From Aquihabitans sp. G128 (GTDB lineage: Bacteria; Actinomycetota; Acidimicrobiia; Acidimicrobiales; Iamiaceae), in contig NZ_CP077604.1 in assembly GCF_019048865.1 (NCBI RefSeq), forward strand, positions 3,968,001 to 4,032,000: a stretch of 64,000 nt of DNA, read 5' to 3'. The notes beneath the pieces were generated by a model. It saw only the letters and a program-made list of their open reading frames with translations. It was not told the origin of the DNA and ran no database searches. Numbering within the stretch: the stretch's first letter is position 1; every line of letters begins with the position of its first letter. The position numbers and the translations under genes were made by a program. Positions 45,063 to 54,272 of the stretch are shown here, piece by piece.

Positions 45063-45703
45063 CGGGCGAACGCCACCCGTCGCTCGAGCAGCTCGAAGGC
45101 CCAGCTCATGGCGAGGATGAGCACCAGGTAGCAGAGGGCCACGCCGAACAGCGCCGGCACCGCCTTGCCGCCCTCGTTGAGCCGGCTGACCACGCTGGTG
45201 AGCTCGAGGACCGAGAAGCCCACCGCCACCGAGGTGTTCTTGGTGAGCGCGATCAGGGTGCTGGCCATGGGCCCCACGACGGATCGGAGGGCCTGCGGGA
45301 GGATCACGAGGCGCAGGTTCTGGGTGAACCCGAGGCCGATGGCTCGGGCTGCCTCGGCCTGGCCCGCCGGCACGGTGTTGATGCCGGAGCGCACCACCTC
45401 GCACACGAACGCCGCCGTGTAGAGCCCGAGCGCCAGCACCGCCCGGGTCCAGTAGCTCGTGCCGCGGATGTCGACCTTCGGAGCGCCGAAGACGATCAGG
45501 AAGAACAGGACCGTCAGCGGCAGGTTCTGCATGAGGTTCACGAACCCCGCCGCCGGGATGCGCAGCGAGGGGACCGGCGACACCCGGCACGCCGCCAGGA
45601 GCACGCCGAGGACGAGGGCCAGCGCCGCCGACGCCGCGGTGAGCGTCAGGGTCGTCTTCATGCCGGCCCAGAACAGGTCGGCGTTGTCGATGATGACGTT
45701 CAC
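45059..45703 (-). CDS. gluC: Glutamate/polar amino-acid ABC transporter permease (GluC-like)
   Basis: This encodes 214 residues from GTG 45703, 25 bases after the binding-protein gene. The EAA loop is SGINTVPAGQAEAARAIGLGFTQNLRLVILPQALR, and the family segment MQNLPLTVLFFLIVFGAP lies near residue 60. It forms the transport channel with the following permease, to which it is linked by a 4-base overlap. Five spans are expected. Confidence 0.9.
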   Translation of the reverse strand: MNVIIDNADLFWAGMKTTLTLTAASAALALVLGVLLAACRVSPVPSLRIPAAGFVNLMQNLPLTVLFFLIVFGAPKVDIRGTSYWTRAVLALGLYTAAFVCEVVRSGINTVPAGQAEAARAIGLGFTQNLRLVILPQALRSVVGPMASTLIALTKNTSVAVGFSVLELTSVVSRLNEGGKAVPALFGVALCYLVLILAMSWAFELLERRVAFAR

Positions 45704-45728
45704 GGCGTGGCCCTCGTCCCGACCGAGG

Positions 45729-46661
45729 TCAGGCCGAGGCCTTCCCCTCGGTGATGGCGGGGATCTCGGGCATCTTCGTGCCGGAGCGCCCGAGGGTGGC
45801 GTCGTAGGCCTTCTCGTAGTCGCCGCTGTCCTCGTGGCGCTTGATGGCCGAGGCCACGAAGTCCTGGAGCTCGGTGTCGCCCTTGGCCAGGCCCACGCCG
45901 TAGGGCTCCTCGCTGAAGGTGTTGCCGACGACCTTCAGGTCGTCGGGCTCCTCGGCGGCGTAGCCGGCGAGGATGGCGTCGTCGGTGGTGACGGCGTCGA
46001 CCTCACCGTCGAGCAGGGCGTCGACGCACTTCGAGTACACGTCGAACTCGGTGGTCTTGGCCTTCGGGTGCTCGGTCTTGATGCGCTCGATCGGCGTGGA
46101 GCCGGTGGCCGAGCAGACGTTCTTGCCGTCGAGGTCGTCGGGGCCCTTGATGTCGTCGTCGTCCTTCTGGACGAGCAGGTCTTGGCCGGCGACGAAGTAG
46201 GGGCCGGCGAAGCTCACCTGCTCCTTGCGCTCGTCGTTGATGGTGTAGGTGCCGACGTACAGGTCGACCTCGCCGTTGGCCAGCGCGGTCTCGCGGTTCT
46301 TCGACGGGACCTGCTTGAACGTGATGCCGTCGGCATCGATGCCGAGGTCGGCGGCGATCATCTTGGCGATCTCGATGTCGAAGCCGGAGTACTCGTTGGT
46401 GTCGGGGTCCTGGTAGCCGAGGTTGGGCTGGTCGGCCTTCACGCCGATGGTGATCTTGCCGGCGTCGGCCAGCTCCTTCGGCGTGCCGCTCAGGCCGTCG
46501 ACGGCCTTGACGTCGTAGGTGGGAAGCTCGGCGGCGCTCTCGCTGCCACCGTCGCTCCCGCCGGTGGCGGTGCCGTCGCTGTCGCTCTTGCCGCACGCGG
46601 CGGCCACCATCAGCAGGGCGGCGAACAACGCCACCACGCTCAGGGATCGGGTCCTTCTCAT
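45729..46661 (-). CDS. gluB: Glutamate-type ABC transporter substrate-binding lipoprotein (GluB-like)
   Basis: This encodes 310 residues from ATG 46661, preceded by a strong aaggag site at 7 bases. The signal peptide ends at lipobox VAAACG, followed by a Ser/Gly/Asp linker. The two-lobed binding fold is recognisable (GKITIGVKADQPNLGYQDPDTNEYSGFDIEIAKMIAADLG, VDLYVGTYTINDERKEQVSFAGPYFVAG), with the ligand-binding Arg/Asp pattern of polar amino-acid binders. It captures substrate outside the membrane and delivers it to the two permeases. Confidence 0.93.
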   Translation of the reverse strand: MRRTRSLSVVALFAALLMVAAACGKSDSDGTATGGSDGGSESAAELPTYDVKAVDGLSGTPKELADAGKITIGVKADQPNLGYQDPDTNEYSGFDIEIAKMIAADLGIDADGITFKQVPSKNRETALANGEVDLYVGTYTINDERKEQVSFAGPYFVAGQDLLVQKDDDDIKGPDDLDGKNVCSATGSTPIERIKTEHPKAKTTEFDVYSKCVDALLDGEVDAVTTDDAILAGYAAEEPDDLKVVGNTFSEEPYGVGLAKGDTELQDFVASAIKRHEDSGDYEKAYDATLGRSGTKMPEIPAITEGKASA

Positions 46662-46727
46662 GGGGAGCTCCTTGGTTCGGGGGGGATTGCGGGAGATCGT
46701 GCAGCGGCACGGCCGGGGGCCGCGCCG

Positions 46728-47463
46728 TCAGTGGCTGAGGATCTTCGAAAGGAAGTCCTTGGCGCGGTCGGTCTTCGGGGCGGTGAAAAACTCGTCCGGC
46801 GGCGCCACCTCGAGGACCTTGCCGTCGGCCATGAAGACCACCCGGTTGGCCACCCGGCGGGCGAAGCCCATCTCGTGGGTGACCACCACCATGGTCATGC
46901 CCTCCTTGGCGAGGGCGGTGAGCACGTCGAGCACCTCGTTCACCATCTCGGGATCGAGCGCCGAGGTGGGCTCGTCGACCAGGAGCACCTTCGGGTCCAT
47001 GGCCAGCGCTCGGGCGATGGCCACCCGTTGCTGCTGGCCGCCGGAGAGCTGGGCGGGCATCTTGTCGGCCTGGTCGGCCAGGCCCACCCGCTCGAGCAGC
47101 TCGCGCTCGGGACGCCGCTTCGGCCTTGGCGACGCCTCGCACCTTGGTGGGCCCGAGCGTCACGTTCTCGAGCACCGACTTGTGGGCGAAGAGGTTGAAG
47201 CTCTGGAAGATCATCCCGACGTCGGCCCGCAGGCGGGCGAGGGCCTTGCCCTCCACCGGCAGCGGCTCGCCGTCGATGGTGATGGTGCCGCCCTCGATGG
47301 GCTCGAGCCGGTTGATGGCTCGACAGAGGGTGGACTTGCCCGAGCCCGAGGGCCCGATGACCACGACGACCTCGCCGCGGCCGATCGTGAGGTCGATGTC
47401 CTGCAGCACGTGCAGGTCGCCGAAGTGCTTGTCGACGTGGTCGATGACGACCAGGGGATCCAT
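46728..47463 (-). pseudogene. gluA: Glutamate-type ABC transporter ATPase (GluA-like), single frameshift
   Basis: From ATG 47463 the first frame gives Walker A (GPSGSGKSTL) and the Q-loop ([21 protein letters not shown]). Near 47101-47120 the frame slips by one. The second frame then gives the signature [16 protein letters not shown], Walker [14 protein letters not shown], and the switch His in VVTHEMGFA, to the stop at 46728. All functional motifs are present and the joined length (about 245 residues) is normal. The binding protein and both permeases are intact, so a base-call error is more likely than a dead transporter. Confidence 0.88.
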
Positions 47464-47551
47464 GCGGGAGCGCCTCTTCCAACGGGGGCTTGGAGCGAGT
47501 GCGCCCCTACGTACCCCCTCGTCGTCCGGTTCACCCCTCCGGGCGAGCGGC

Positions 47552-48813
47552 TCAGCCGGGGACGGTGCGCTCGTCCGCCACCCGGGCGAGCAGCTCGGCG
47601 GCCGGCTTCGCCCGCCGATCGGCGTCGAAGAGCCCCGGTCCGGGCACCGGGTGCGCGGCCCGACGGGCGGTGGCGGCGACCTCCGCCGGAGCCAGCGGAT
47701 CGATGGGCGTCTCCCACCAGAAGCCGCGCAGGTCGATCCCGCCGTCGACCGCCTCCTCGGCGATGGCGAGGCCGTCGCGCAGGTGCTCGGCCTGGTCGGC
47801 CGGATCGTCGAACGCCCGCCCGTAGCCGGCCACCAGCAGGCCGTGCTCGGGCAGCGACTCGGCGACGTGGTGCAGGGCGAGGCCCAGGCCCTCGGCCCAG
47901 GGGACGTGGCCGTCGGGGCCGGTGACGGTGTTCTGCGGGTACGGGAACAGGGCGCCGTCGCCGCGCACCGCGAGGGCGTGGCGGTAGGTGAGGCCGAGCA
48001 CGTCGAAGGCCGTCGCGCGCCGGGCACGGGCACCGGTGGCCGGCCGGGGACCACCAGCACCTCTTCGGCGAGCATCCGCTGCCAGCACCCCCAGAGCGCT
48101 TCGTCGACCACGCCGGTCATCACCTCGGCCTCGGCCCCGGCCGGGCTCGACGGGTCGGCCCGAGCGGGGAAGAGCGGCACCAGCCACTGCGCGGCGGCGA
48201 CCGGGTGGCCGTCCTGGCGGAGGCGGAGGGCGGCATCGACCGATGCGAGGTGCACCCCTTCGAGGATCGCCGCGAACCCCTCGGCGTCGTCCTGCTTGCC
48301 CGGGGGGCGCGAGCCGTCGATCCAACCCTGGGTGGCATAGCGGGACGGCTCGAACACGGGCATCCAGCCGTGCACCAGGTCACCGAAGGCCTCGCCCACC
48401 AGCTCGACGTGGCGCGACCAGAAGTACTGCCGGCTCCGCACGTCGGCGAAGCCCCGCTCGTCGTGGGAGAACCAGCCCGGCAGCGTGCTGTCGAACAGGC
48501 ACCCCCACACCAGCACCCCGGCGGCGCGGGCCTCCTGCAGGACGAGGCGCAGGTGCTCGACGGCCTCCACGTCACGAGCGCCCGGCGTCGGCTCGATGCG
48601 GGCCCAGTCGAACGTGACCCGCAGGTGGGTGAGCCCGTGGCCCGCCAGCAGCGCCAGGTCGTCGCCGTACGTCGTGGCGAAGCCCGAGCCGGCGCCGGAC
48701 GGGACGAGGCGGCCCTCGCGCTCCCACGCCGCGAGCTCCGAGCCCGGCGCCGCCCCCTCGGCGACGGTGCCCGACGCCCCCGAACCGAACCAGAAGCCTT
48801 CGGGGAACGTCAT
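47552..48813 (-). pseudogene. Glycoside hydrolase family 1-like protein, frameshifted and lacking canonical catalytic motif
   Basis: ATG 48813 opens FPEGFWFGSGASG and THLRVTFDWARIEPTPG, clear GH1 beta-glucosidase hallmarks. The frame slips by one around 48036-48050 (GC-only tract). The C-terminal frame (FDVLGLTYRHALAV ... HLRDGLAIAEEAVDGGIDLRGFWWETPIDPL) matches the GH1 C-terminus. The acid/base motif NEP appears as FEP (E155 kept, Asn lost). The nucleophile motif TENG appears to be replaced by AGYG, with no Glu at that place. So even after frame correction this may not be a retaining beta-glycosidase. Total length would be about 420 residues. It is upstream of gluABCD with an 88-base gap. 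Confidence 0.75.
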
Positions 48814-48943
48814 GCCGGCATCCTCCCACCGATGGGTCGGGACGCCGACCGGCCGGCCGTGGGCCGCCGTGCGCCTCGCGGTGCGGGTCCGCCCGAGGGC
48901 CCGACGCCGGGGCGGTTCCCCGACCGGGGCCGCAGGGTAGGCC

Positions 48944-48971
48944 GACCCCGACCCCGACCCCGACCCCGACC
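48944..48971. repeat. Hexanucleotide tandem repeat (gacccc, about 4.7 copies)
   Basis: Perfect period-6 repetition of gacccc lies in the 172-base region between the divergent GH1-like gene and the gene at 48986, ending 14 bases before that ATG. It adjoins the ribosome site, so copy-number slippage could alter expression. Confidence 0.85.
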
Positions 48972-48985
48972 GTGGAGGTGGAGCG

Positions 48986-50029
48986 ATGGACGACCCGGCC
49001 CCTGGACCCACCCTGCCCCCGCCGCCGGCGCCGCCGCAACCGGTGCCCCCGGCCGGCTCGGAGCTCCGGGGCGGGCCGGCCGACGTGCTCCGCGTGGCCA
49101 GCGCCGTGGTGGCCCTGGCGGCCCTGGCCCTCTACCTGTGGGCGGTGTCGGTGCCGCCGGTCACCGTCGGCCCCGACCGCAGCCGGATCGCCTCGCTGGC
49201 GAACCCCGGCCAGGTCGTCACCCTGCTGGCCCCGATCCTGCTGCTGGGCGCCCTGGCCGGCACCGCGGCGCTGGGCCGCGGGTGGCGAGCGGTGGTGGGC
49301 GCCGCCCTGGCCTACTTCCCCGCCACCGCGTGGGCGGTCGGCCCGACCGTGCTGTGGGAGTACCCCGAGCCGCTCCGCGCCGTCGACGGCTACCGCTGGT
49401 TCGGTTGGGCGCTCGTGCTGGCCTGCGTGGCCACCGCCCTCGGGGCGCTGGCCCTCGCTGCCGCGGGGATCGGCCGGCCCGCCGAACCGTCGGCGGGCGC
49501 CGGCGCACCCGCCGTCGGCCGGCCCGGTCCGGCGGTCATCGAGCGGGTGGCGGCAGGCGTGGGCACCGCGGTCCTGGTGCTCACCTGGTTCCTGAGCCGG
49601 GAGGTCATCGTCGAGCCGGACCGCCGGGTGGACCAGGGGGCCGTGCTGTACCGGCACTGGCCGGCGATCGGCGACGGGATGGGCAGGGTGGCCAGCGTGC
49701 TCGGGGCGCTGCTCACCCTCGCCGTCCTCGTCGGTGGGTTGGCGCTTGCTGGGCGCCAGCCCGGCGGCCGCGTGCGGGCGCAGCTCTGGCTCGGCGCGGC
49801 CGTGGGTCTGGTGCTCGACCTCGCCGCGCGCGCCCTGTCGTTCGGGAACCTCGTCCGCCCCGAGGTGTACCGGGACCAGCCGCCGGCCTTCCCCGACCCC
49901 CCGACCACCGCCGTCTACCCGTTGGGGATCCTGCTGGTGGTGCTCGCCGCCGTGGCGCTGGCCGTGGCGGCCTGGTCGGCCGCCCAGGTCCCGACGGCCC
50001 GGGCGGGACCGCCCGACGCAACGGGGTGA
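48986..50029 (+). CDS. Multi-spanning membrane protein of unknown function
   Basis: This encodes 347 residues from ATG 48986, with a ggaggtggag ribosome site just upstream. A Pro-rich cytoplasmic N-terminus of 35 residues is followed by about eight membrane spans. The loops are short, including YPEPLRAVDGYRWFG and a later outer segment SREVIVEPDRRVDQGAVLYRHWPAIGDG. No catalytic or transporter signature is recognised. It lies 21 bases before the VWA-domain gene and could be co-transcribed with it. Confidence 0.72.
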   Translation: MDDPAPGPTLPPPPAPPQPVPPAGSELRGGPADVLRVASAVVALAALALYLWAVSVPPVTVGPDRSRIASLANPGQVVTLLAPILLLGALAGTAALGRGWRAVVGAALAYFPATAWAVGPTVLWEYPEPLRAVDGYRWFGWALVLACVATALGALALAAAGIGRPAEPSAGAGAPAVGRPGPAVIERVAAGVGTAVLVLTWFLSREVIVEPDRRVDQGAVLYRHWPAIGDGMGRVASVLGALLTLAVLVGGLALAGRQPGGRVRAQLWLGAAVGLVLDLAARALSFGNLVRPEVYRDQPPAFPDPPTTAVYPLGILLVVLAAVALAVAAWSAAQVPTARAGPPDATG

Positions 50030-50050
50030 GGCGGGCGTAGCCTCGGCGCG

Positions 50051-52075
50051 GTGCCCCGTCGACCTCACTTCCGGTACTCCCGTTGGGACGGCACCCAGGT
50101 CGGCTTCGACCTCGATGCCGACTCGGTCATGGCCGAGATCAACGACGACCTGCTCTACCACGGCGACCTCAACGCGGCCCTGCGCCGCCTCATGAACCAG
50201 GGCTTCGAGGACCGCAACGGCGAGCGCGTCCAGGGCATGAAGGAGCTCATGGAGAAGCTGCGCCAGCAGCGGCGCGAGCGCCTCGAGAACCACGACCTCG
50301 GCGGGGTCTACGACGACATCGCCGAGCAGCTGCGCGAGGTGGTCGACATGGAGCGCGCTGCGCTCGACGAGCTCCAGCGCGAGGCCGCCGAGTCCGGCGA
50401 CGCCCGCCGCAAGGAGGTCACCGACGACGCCGTGGAGAGCCGTCGCATGGAGCTCGACCTGCTCCCGCCCGACCTCGCCGGCATGGTGCGCGAGCTGTCG
50501 GACCACGACTTCACCTCCAGCGAGGCCCGCGAGAAGTTCGAGGAGCTCACCGACCAGCTCCGCCAGCAGCTGGCCCAGAAGTGGTTCAACCAGATGGCGG
50601 GCGCCATGAACGACGTCTCGCCGGAGGCGCTGGCCCGCACCAAGGACATGCTGGCCGAGCTCAACCAGATGCTCGAGGCCAAGGCCGCCGGCCGCGAGCC
50701 CGACTTCGAGGGGTTCATGGAGCGCTTCGGCGACTTCTTCCCCGAGGACCCGCAGAACCTCGAGGAGCTGCTCGAGGTCATGGCCCGCCGCATGGCCGCC
50801 ATGCAGGCGATGATGAACTCGATGACGCCCGAGCAGCGGGCGCAGCTGCAGGGCCTCTCGGACCAGCTGCTCGAGGACATGGACCTCAGCTTCCAGATGG
50901 CCCAGCTGTCCTCGAACCTCCAGCAAGCGTTCCCCGACCTCGGGTGGAACCGCCGGTACGACTTCTCCGGGCAGGACCCGCTCGGCTTCGCCGAGGCCGC
51001 CGAGGTCATGAACGAGCTGGGTGACCTGGACCAGCTCGAGCAGATGATGCGGGGCGCCGCCAACCCCGGCGCCCTGGCCGAGGTCGACGTCGACCGGGCG
51101 CGCGAGCTGCTCGGCCCGGAGGCGGCCGACAGCCTCGAGAAGATGGCCGAGCTGGCCAAGATGCTCACCGAGGCCGGCCTCATCGAGAACAAGGAGGGCC
51201 GGTACGAGCTCACGCCCGCCGGCCTGCGCCGCATCGGCAAGAACGCCCTGAACGACCTGTTCTCCAAGCTGGCCCGGGACAAGTTCGGCCAGCACGAGCT
51301 CACCCGCACCGGCCTCGGGCACGAGCGCTCGCAGGACACCAAGCCCTACGAGTTCGGCGACCCGTTCAACCTCCACATCGAGCGCACCATCCGCAACGCG
51401 GTGTCCCGCTCCGGTGGCGGCACGCCGGTCACGCTCACGCCCGAGGACTTCGAGATCGAGCAGACCGAGCAGAGCGTCCGCTCCGCCACGGTCCTGATGA
51501 TCGACCTCTCGCTGTCGATGCCCATGCGCGACAACTTCCTGCCCGCCAAGAAGGTCGCCATGGCGCTGCACTCGCTGATCAGCAGCCGCTTCCCGCGCGA
51601 CTACCTGGGCCTGGTGGGCTTCAGCGAGGTGGCCCGCATCATCGAGCCCCGCGAGCTGCCCGAGGTCTCGTGGGACTACGTCTACGGCACGAACATGCAG
51701 CACGGCTTCCAGCTGGCCCGCAAGCTGCTGGCCCGCGAGCACGGCACCAAGCAGATCATCATGATCACCGACGGCGAGCCCACGGCCCACATCACCGCCA
51801 GCGGCCAGCCGCTGTTCAACTACCCCCCGGTGCAGGAGACGGTCGATGCCACCCTGCACGAGGTCATGCGGGCCACGCGGGAGAACATCCGCATCAACAC
51901 CTTCATGCTCGACGCCACGCCGTACCTCACGCGGTTCATCGAGGAGCTGACCAAGCTCAACCGCGGCCGGGCGTTCTTCACCACCCCCGAGACCCTCGGC
52001 GACTACGTCCTGGTCGACTTCCTCGAGTCCCGTCGCCAGATGTCTCGCGGCGGGCGCGGTCGCCGCTCCGCCTGA
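50051..52075 (+). CDS. VWA-domain protein, likely partner of the MoxR/ChlI-type ATPase
   Basis: This encodes 674 residues from GTG 50051. The first 450 residues are long, charged, helical segments rich in Glu/Arg/Met/Gln, probably coiled coil. The C-terminal von Willebrand A domain (about 475-665) has the MIDAS motif D-L-S-L-S in VLMIDLSLSMPMRDNFLPAKK, plus the later Thr (YGTNMQHGF) and Asp (IIMITDGEPTAH). Such proteins work with MoxR/ChlI ATPases to insert metals or remodel complexes. The candidate ATPase is at 39000, ten kb away, which is unusual because the pair is normally adjacent. No signal peptide is seen. Confidence 0.88.
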   Translation: MPRRPHFRYSRWDGTQVGFDLDADSVMAEINDDLLYHGDLNAALRRLMNQGFEDRNGERVQGMKELMEKLRQQRRERLENHDLGGVYDDIAEQLREVVDMERAALDELQREAAESGDARRKEVTDDAVESRRMELDLLPPDLAGMVRELSDHDFTSSEAREKFEELTDQLRQQLAQKWFNQMAGAMNDVSPEALARTKDMLAELNQMLEAKAAGREPDFEGFMERFGDFFPEDPQNLEELLEVMARRMAAMQAMMNSMTPEQRAQLQGLSDQLLEDMDLSFQMAQLSSNLQQAFPDLGWNRRYDFSGQDPLGFAEAAEVMNELGDLDQLEQMMRGAANPGALAEVDVDRARELLGPEAADSLEKMAELAKMLTEAGLIENKEGRYELTPAGLRRIGKNALNDLFSKLARDKFGQHELTRTGLGHERSQDTKPYEFGDPFNLHIERTIRNAVSRSGGGTPVTLTPEDFEIEQTEQSVRSATVLMIDLSLSMPMRDNFLPAKKVAMALHSLISSRFPRDYLGLVGFSEVARIIEPRELPEVSWDYVYGTNMQHGFQLARKLLAREHGTKQIIMITDGEPTAHITASGQPLFNYPPVQETVDATLHEVMRATRENIRINTFMLDATPYLTRFIEELTKLNRGRAFFTTPETLGDYVLVDFLESRRQMSRGGRGRRSA

Positions 52076-52100
52076 CCGCTCGGGGCGAACCGGCCGGCGG

Positions 52101-52601
<501 letters not shown>

Positions 52602-52612
52602 GGCCGCCCGCC

Positions 52613-53674
52613 CTACCCCGTGCGCGGCGTCCCCTTCGCCGGGCGCTTCGTGGCCGCGGCCTCGGCCGCAGCCGGGGCCTTGGCGGCGCGGGCCCGCCGA
52701 GCCGGCTTCGGCGCGGGGAGGCGACGGGCCACGAAGTCGTCGATGGCGGCGGCGATGGCGTCGGGCTCTTCGACCGGCAGCGTGTGGCCGGCCTCCGGGA
52801 ACGTGATGAGCTCGCTGCCGGCGATGCGGTGGTGCATCGCCTCCGAGCACCGGGCGGGCGTGAACACGTCGGCACCGGCTGCGACCACCAGCGTGGGCAC
52901 GGTGATCTCCGGCAGCAGGTCGGCTGCGGAGTGGGCTCGCATGGCCCCGGCCATGAGCATGACCACCGCGAGGTCGGCCGCCTTGAGGTGGAGCAGGTAC
53001 GGGTGGAGCTGGGCGGCCGTGGCCTTGGGGCCCGCCGCCTTGGCCGCACGGGCGCCGAAGTGGCCGACGCTGGCCGGGCCGATGGTGGCCTGCACCGGCT
53101 TCACGACCTCGGGCAGGTACCGCATGGTGGCGCCGAGGAGCGGGAACAGCTTGTCGCCGATCGAGTACCCGTAGAAGGTCTTCGCCGGGTTCTCGTAGGT
53201 GCCGGCCAGCAGGACGAGCCCGGCCACCCGCTCGGGGATCTGTCGGTACACCTCGAGCGCGGTCTGCACGCCCATCGAGTGGCCCACGACCAGGGCCCGG
53301 TCGAAGCCGGCGTCGTCCAGGACGGCCACCAGGTCTCGGGCGATGCGGGCCATCGAGAGGTCGTCGATGGTCAGGTTCCGGGCGCCGCGCCCGGCCGGGC
53401 GGGGAAGGCCGGACCGCCCGTGGCCGCGCGTGTCCGGGAGGATGCACGGGTGGCCGCGGGCCTCGAGCGCCGGGAGCAGGTCCACCCAGTAGGCGTCGCT
53501 GCACGACCAGCCGTTGGCGAACAGGACCGGCACCCGAGAACCGCCCCGGTTGCGCACCGTGTAGGCGATGGGGGTGCCGTCGTCGGCGACCACCCGGCCC
53601 TCCTTGGCGAACAGCGCGTAGGCGGCGTCACTCCCCGCCGCGGGCTCCCAGGGCTGGTCGATGGGTTGGGTCAA
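52613..53674 (-). CDS. Alpha/beta-fold hydrolase with Lys/Ala-rich tail
   Basis: This encodes 353 residues from TTG 53674, chosen because ggagga lies just upstream; the frame stays open to 53752, so a longer 379-residue form is possible. Catalytic elements are [11 protein letters not shown] (oxyanion region), [16 protein letters not shown] (nucleophile Ser), an Asp in [11 protein letters not shown] and the His in [13 protein letters not shown]. The enzyme core ends near residue 315, followed by an Ala/Lys/Pro/Arg-rich tail resembling histone-like tails of actinobacterial proteins. Esterase or lipase activity is likely; the substrate is unknown. Confidence 0.87.
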   Translation of the reverse strand: MTQPIDQPWEPAAGSDAAYALFAKEGRVVADDGTPIAYTVRNRGGSRVPVLFANGWSCSDAYWVDLLPALEARGHPCILPDTRGHGRSGLPRPAGRGARNLTIDDLSMARIARDLVAVLDDAGFDRALVVGHSMGVQTALEVYRQIPERVAGLVLLAGTYENPAKTFYGYSIGDKLFPLLGATMRYLPEVVKPVQATIGPASVGHFGARAAKAAGPKATAAQLHPYLLHLKAADLAVVMLMAGAMRAHSAADLLPEITVPTLVVAAGADVFTPARCSEAMHHRIAGSELITFPEAGHTLPVEEPDAIAAAIDDFVARRLPAPKPARRARAAKAPAAAEAAATKRPAKGTPRTG

Positions 53675-53759
53675 CGCGTCCTCCGCCGTTCGTTCCGGGC
53701 CCCGATCATCGCGCTCGCGGCGGTCCCGTGACGGGTCCCTCTGTGCCTCCACCGTTGCT

Positions 53760-53775
53760 GTGCAGGTACCTGCAC
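53760..53775. promoter_or_regulatory. 16-bp perfect palindrome upstream of whiB (53938)
   Basis: gtgcaggt/acctgcac is a perfect palindrome without spacer in the 263-base region between the divergent hydrolase and whiB genes. It is a candidate binding site for a dimeric regulator; the factor is unknown. Confidence 0.45.
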
Positions 53776-53884
53776 GAAGTTCCGCTTGCGCAGACGCGCG
53801 TCAGCGGCGACAATCACACTGTTGTAATTCCACACGTGGTATGGGTTCCGGTCCGCCGGGCACCAGCGCCACCCGACAGCAGGT

Positions 53885-53896
53885 GACCGATCGGTC
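53885..53896. promoter_or_regulatory. 12-bp palindrome just upstream of whiB
   Basis: gaccgatcggtc is a perfect palindrome ending 41 bases before ATG 53938. Its core accgatc/gatcggt equals the half-sites of the palindrome before the XRE gene (34203-34226), which may or may not be meaningful. Confidence 0.35.
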
Positions 53897-53937
53897 GGCC
53901 GCTTCGGCAAGCCGACACGACTCTGGGGGACCCGCCC

Positions 53938-54237
53938 ATGCACGACACCTCCGACGAACTCGAAGCCAAGGGTTGGCAGGACTTCGCCAACTGCCTCGGC
54001 GTCGATCCCGACCTCTTCTTCCCCGAGCGGGGTGCCTCCACGCGCGAGGCCAAGGAGGTCTGCCGCGGCTGCGTCGTGCGGGAGGACTGCCTGGAGTACG
54101 CGCTCGCCAACGGCGAGAAGTTCGGCATCTGGGGTGGGCTGAGCGAGCGGGAGCGGCGTCGCATCCGTCGCCAGCGGGCCCTCACCCGGCGCACGGCCCT
54201 CGACGGTGAAGCCACCGCCGACGGCGTCGGCGCCTGA
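53938..54237 (+). CDS. WhiB-family iron-sulfur transcriptional regulator
   Basis: This encodes 99 residues from ATG 53938. The four Cys ligands for a [4Fe-4S] cluster are in ANCLGVD, then VCRGCVVREDC (C-x2-C-x5-C). The turn motif is KFGIWGGLSERERRRIRR, which leads into the basic DNA- or sigma-contacting tail. WhiB proteins are actinobacterial regulators of development, redox and antibiotic responses that act with the main sigma factor. This one seems closest in look to WhiB1/WhiB-like short forms, but the class is uncertain. Its stop codon lies inside a 24-base tandem duplication. Confidence 0.95.
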   Translation: MHDTSDELEAKGWQDFANCLGVDPDLFFPERGASTREAKEVCRGCVVREDCLEYALANGEKFGIWGGLSERERRRIRRQRALTRRTALDGEATADGVGA

Positions 54238-54272
54238 CCCTCGCTCACCGTCGGCGCCTGACCCTCGCTCAC
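54225..54272. repeat. Perfect 24-bp tandem duplication spanning two convergent gene ends
   Basis: Bases 54225-54248 are repeated exactly at 54249-54272. Copy 1 carries the whiB stop (54235-54237) and copy 2 carries the stop of the opposing formiminotransferase gene (54269-54271). Each copy contains both stop signals, so the duplication moved two convergent genes apart without changing either protein. Confidence 0.95.
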
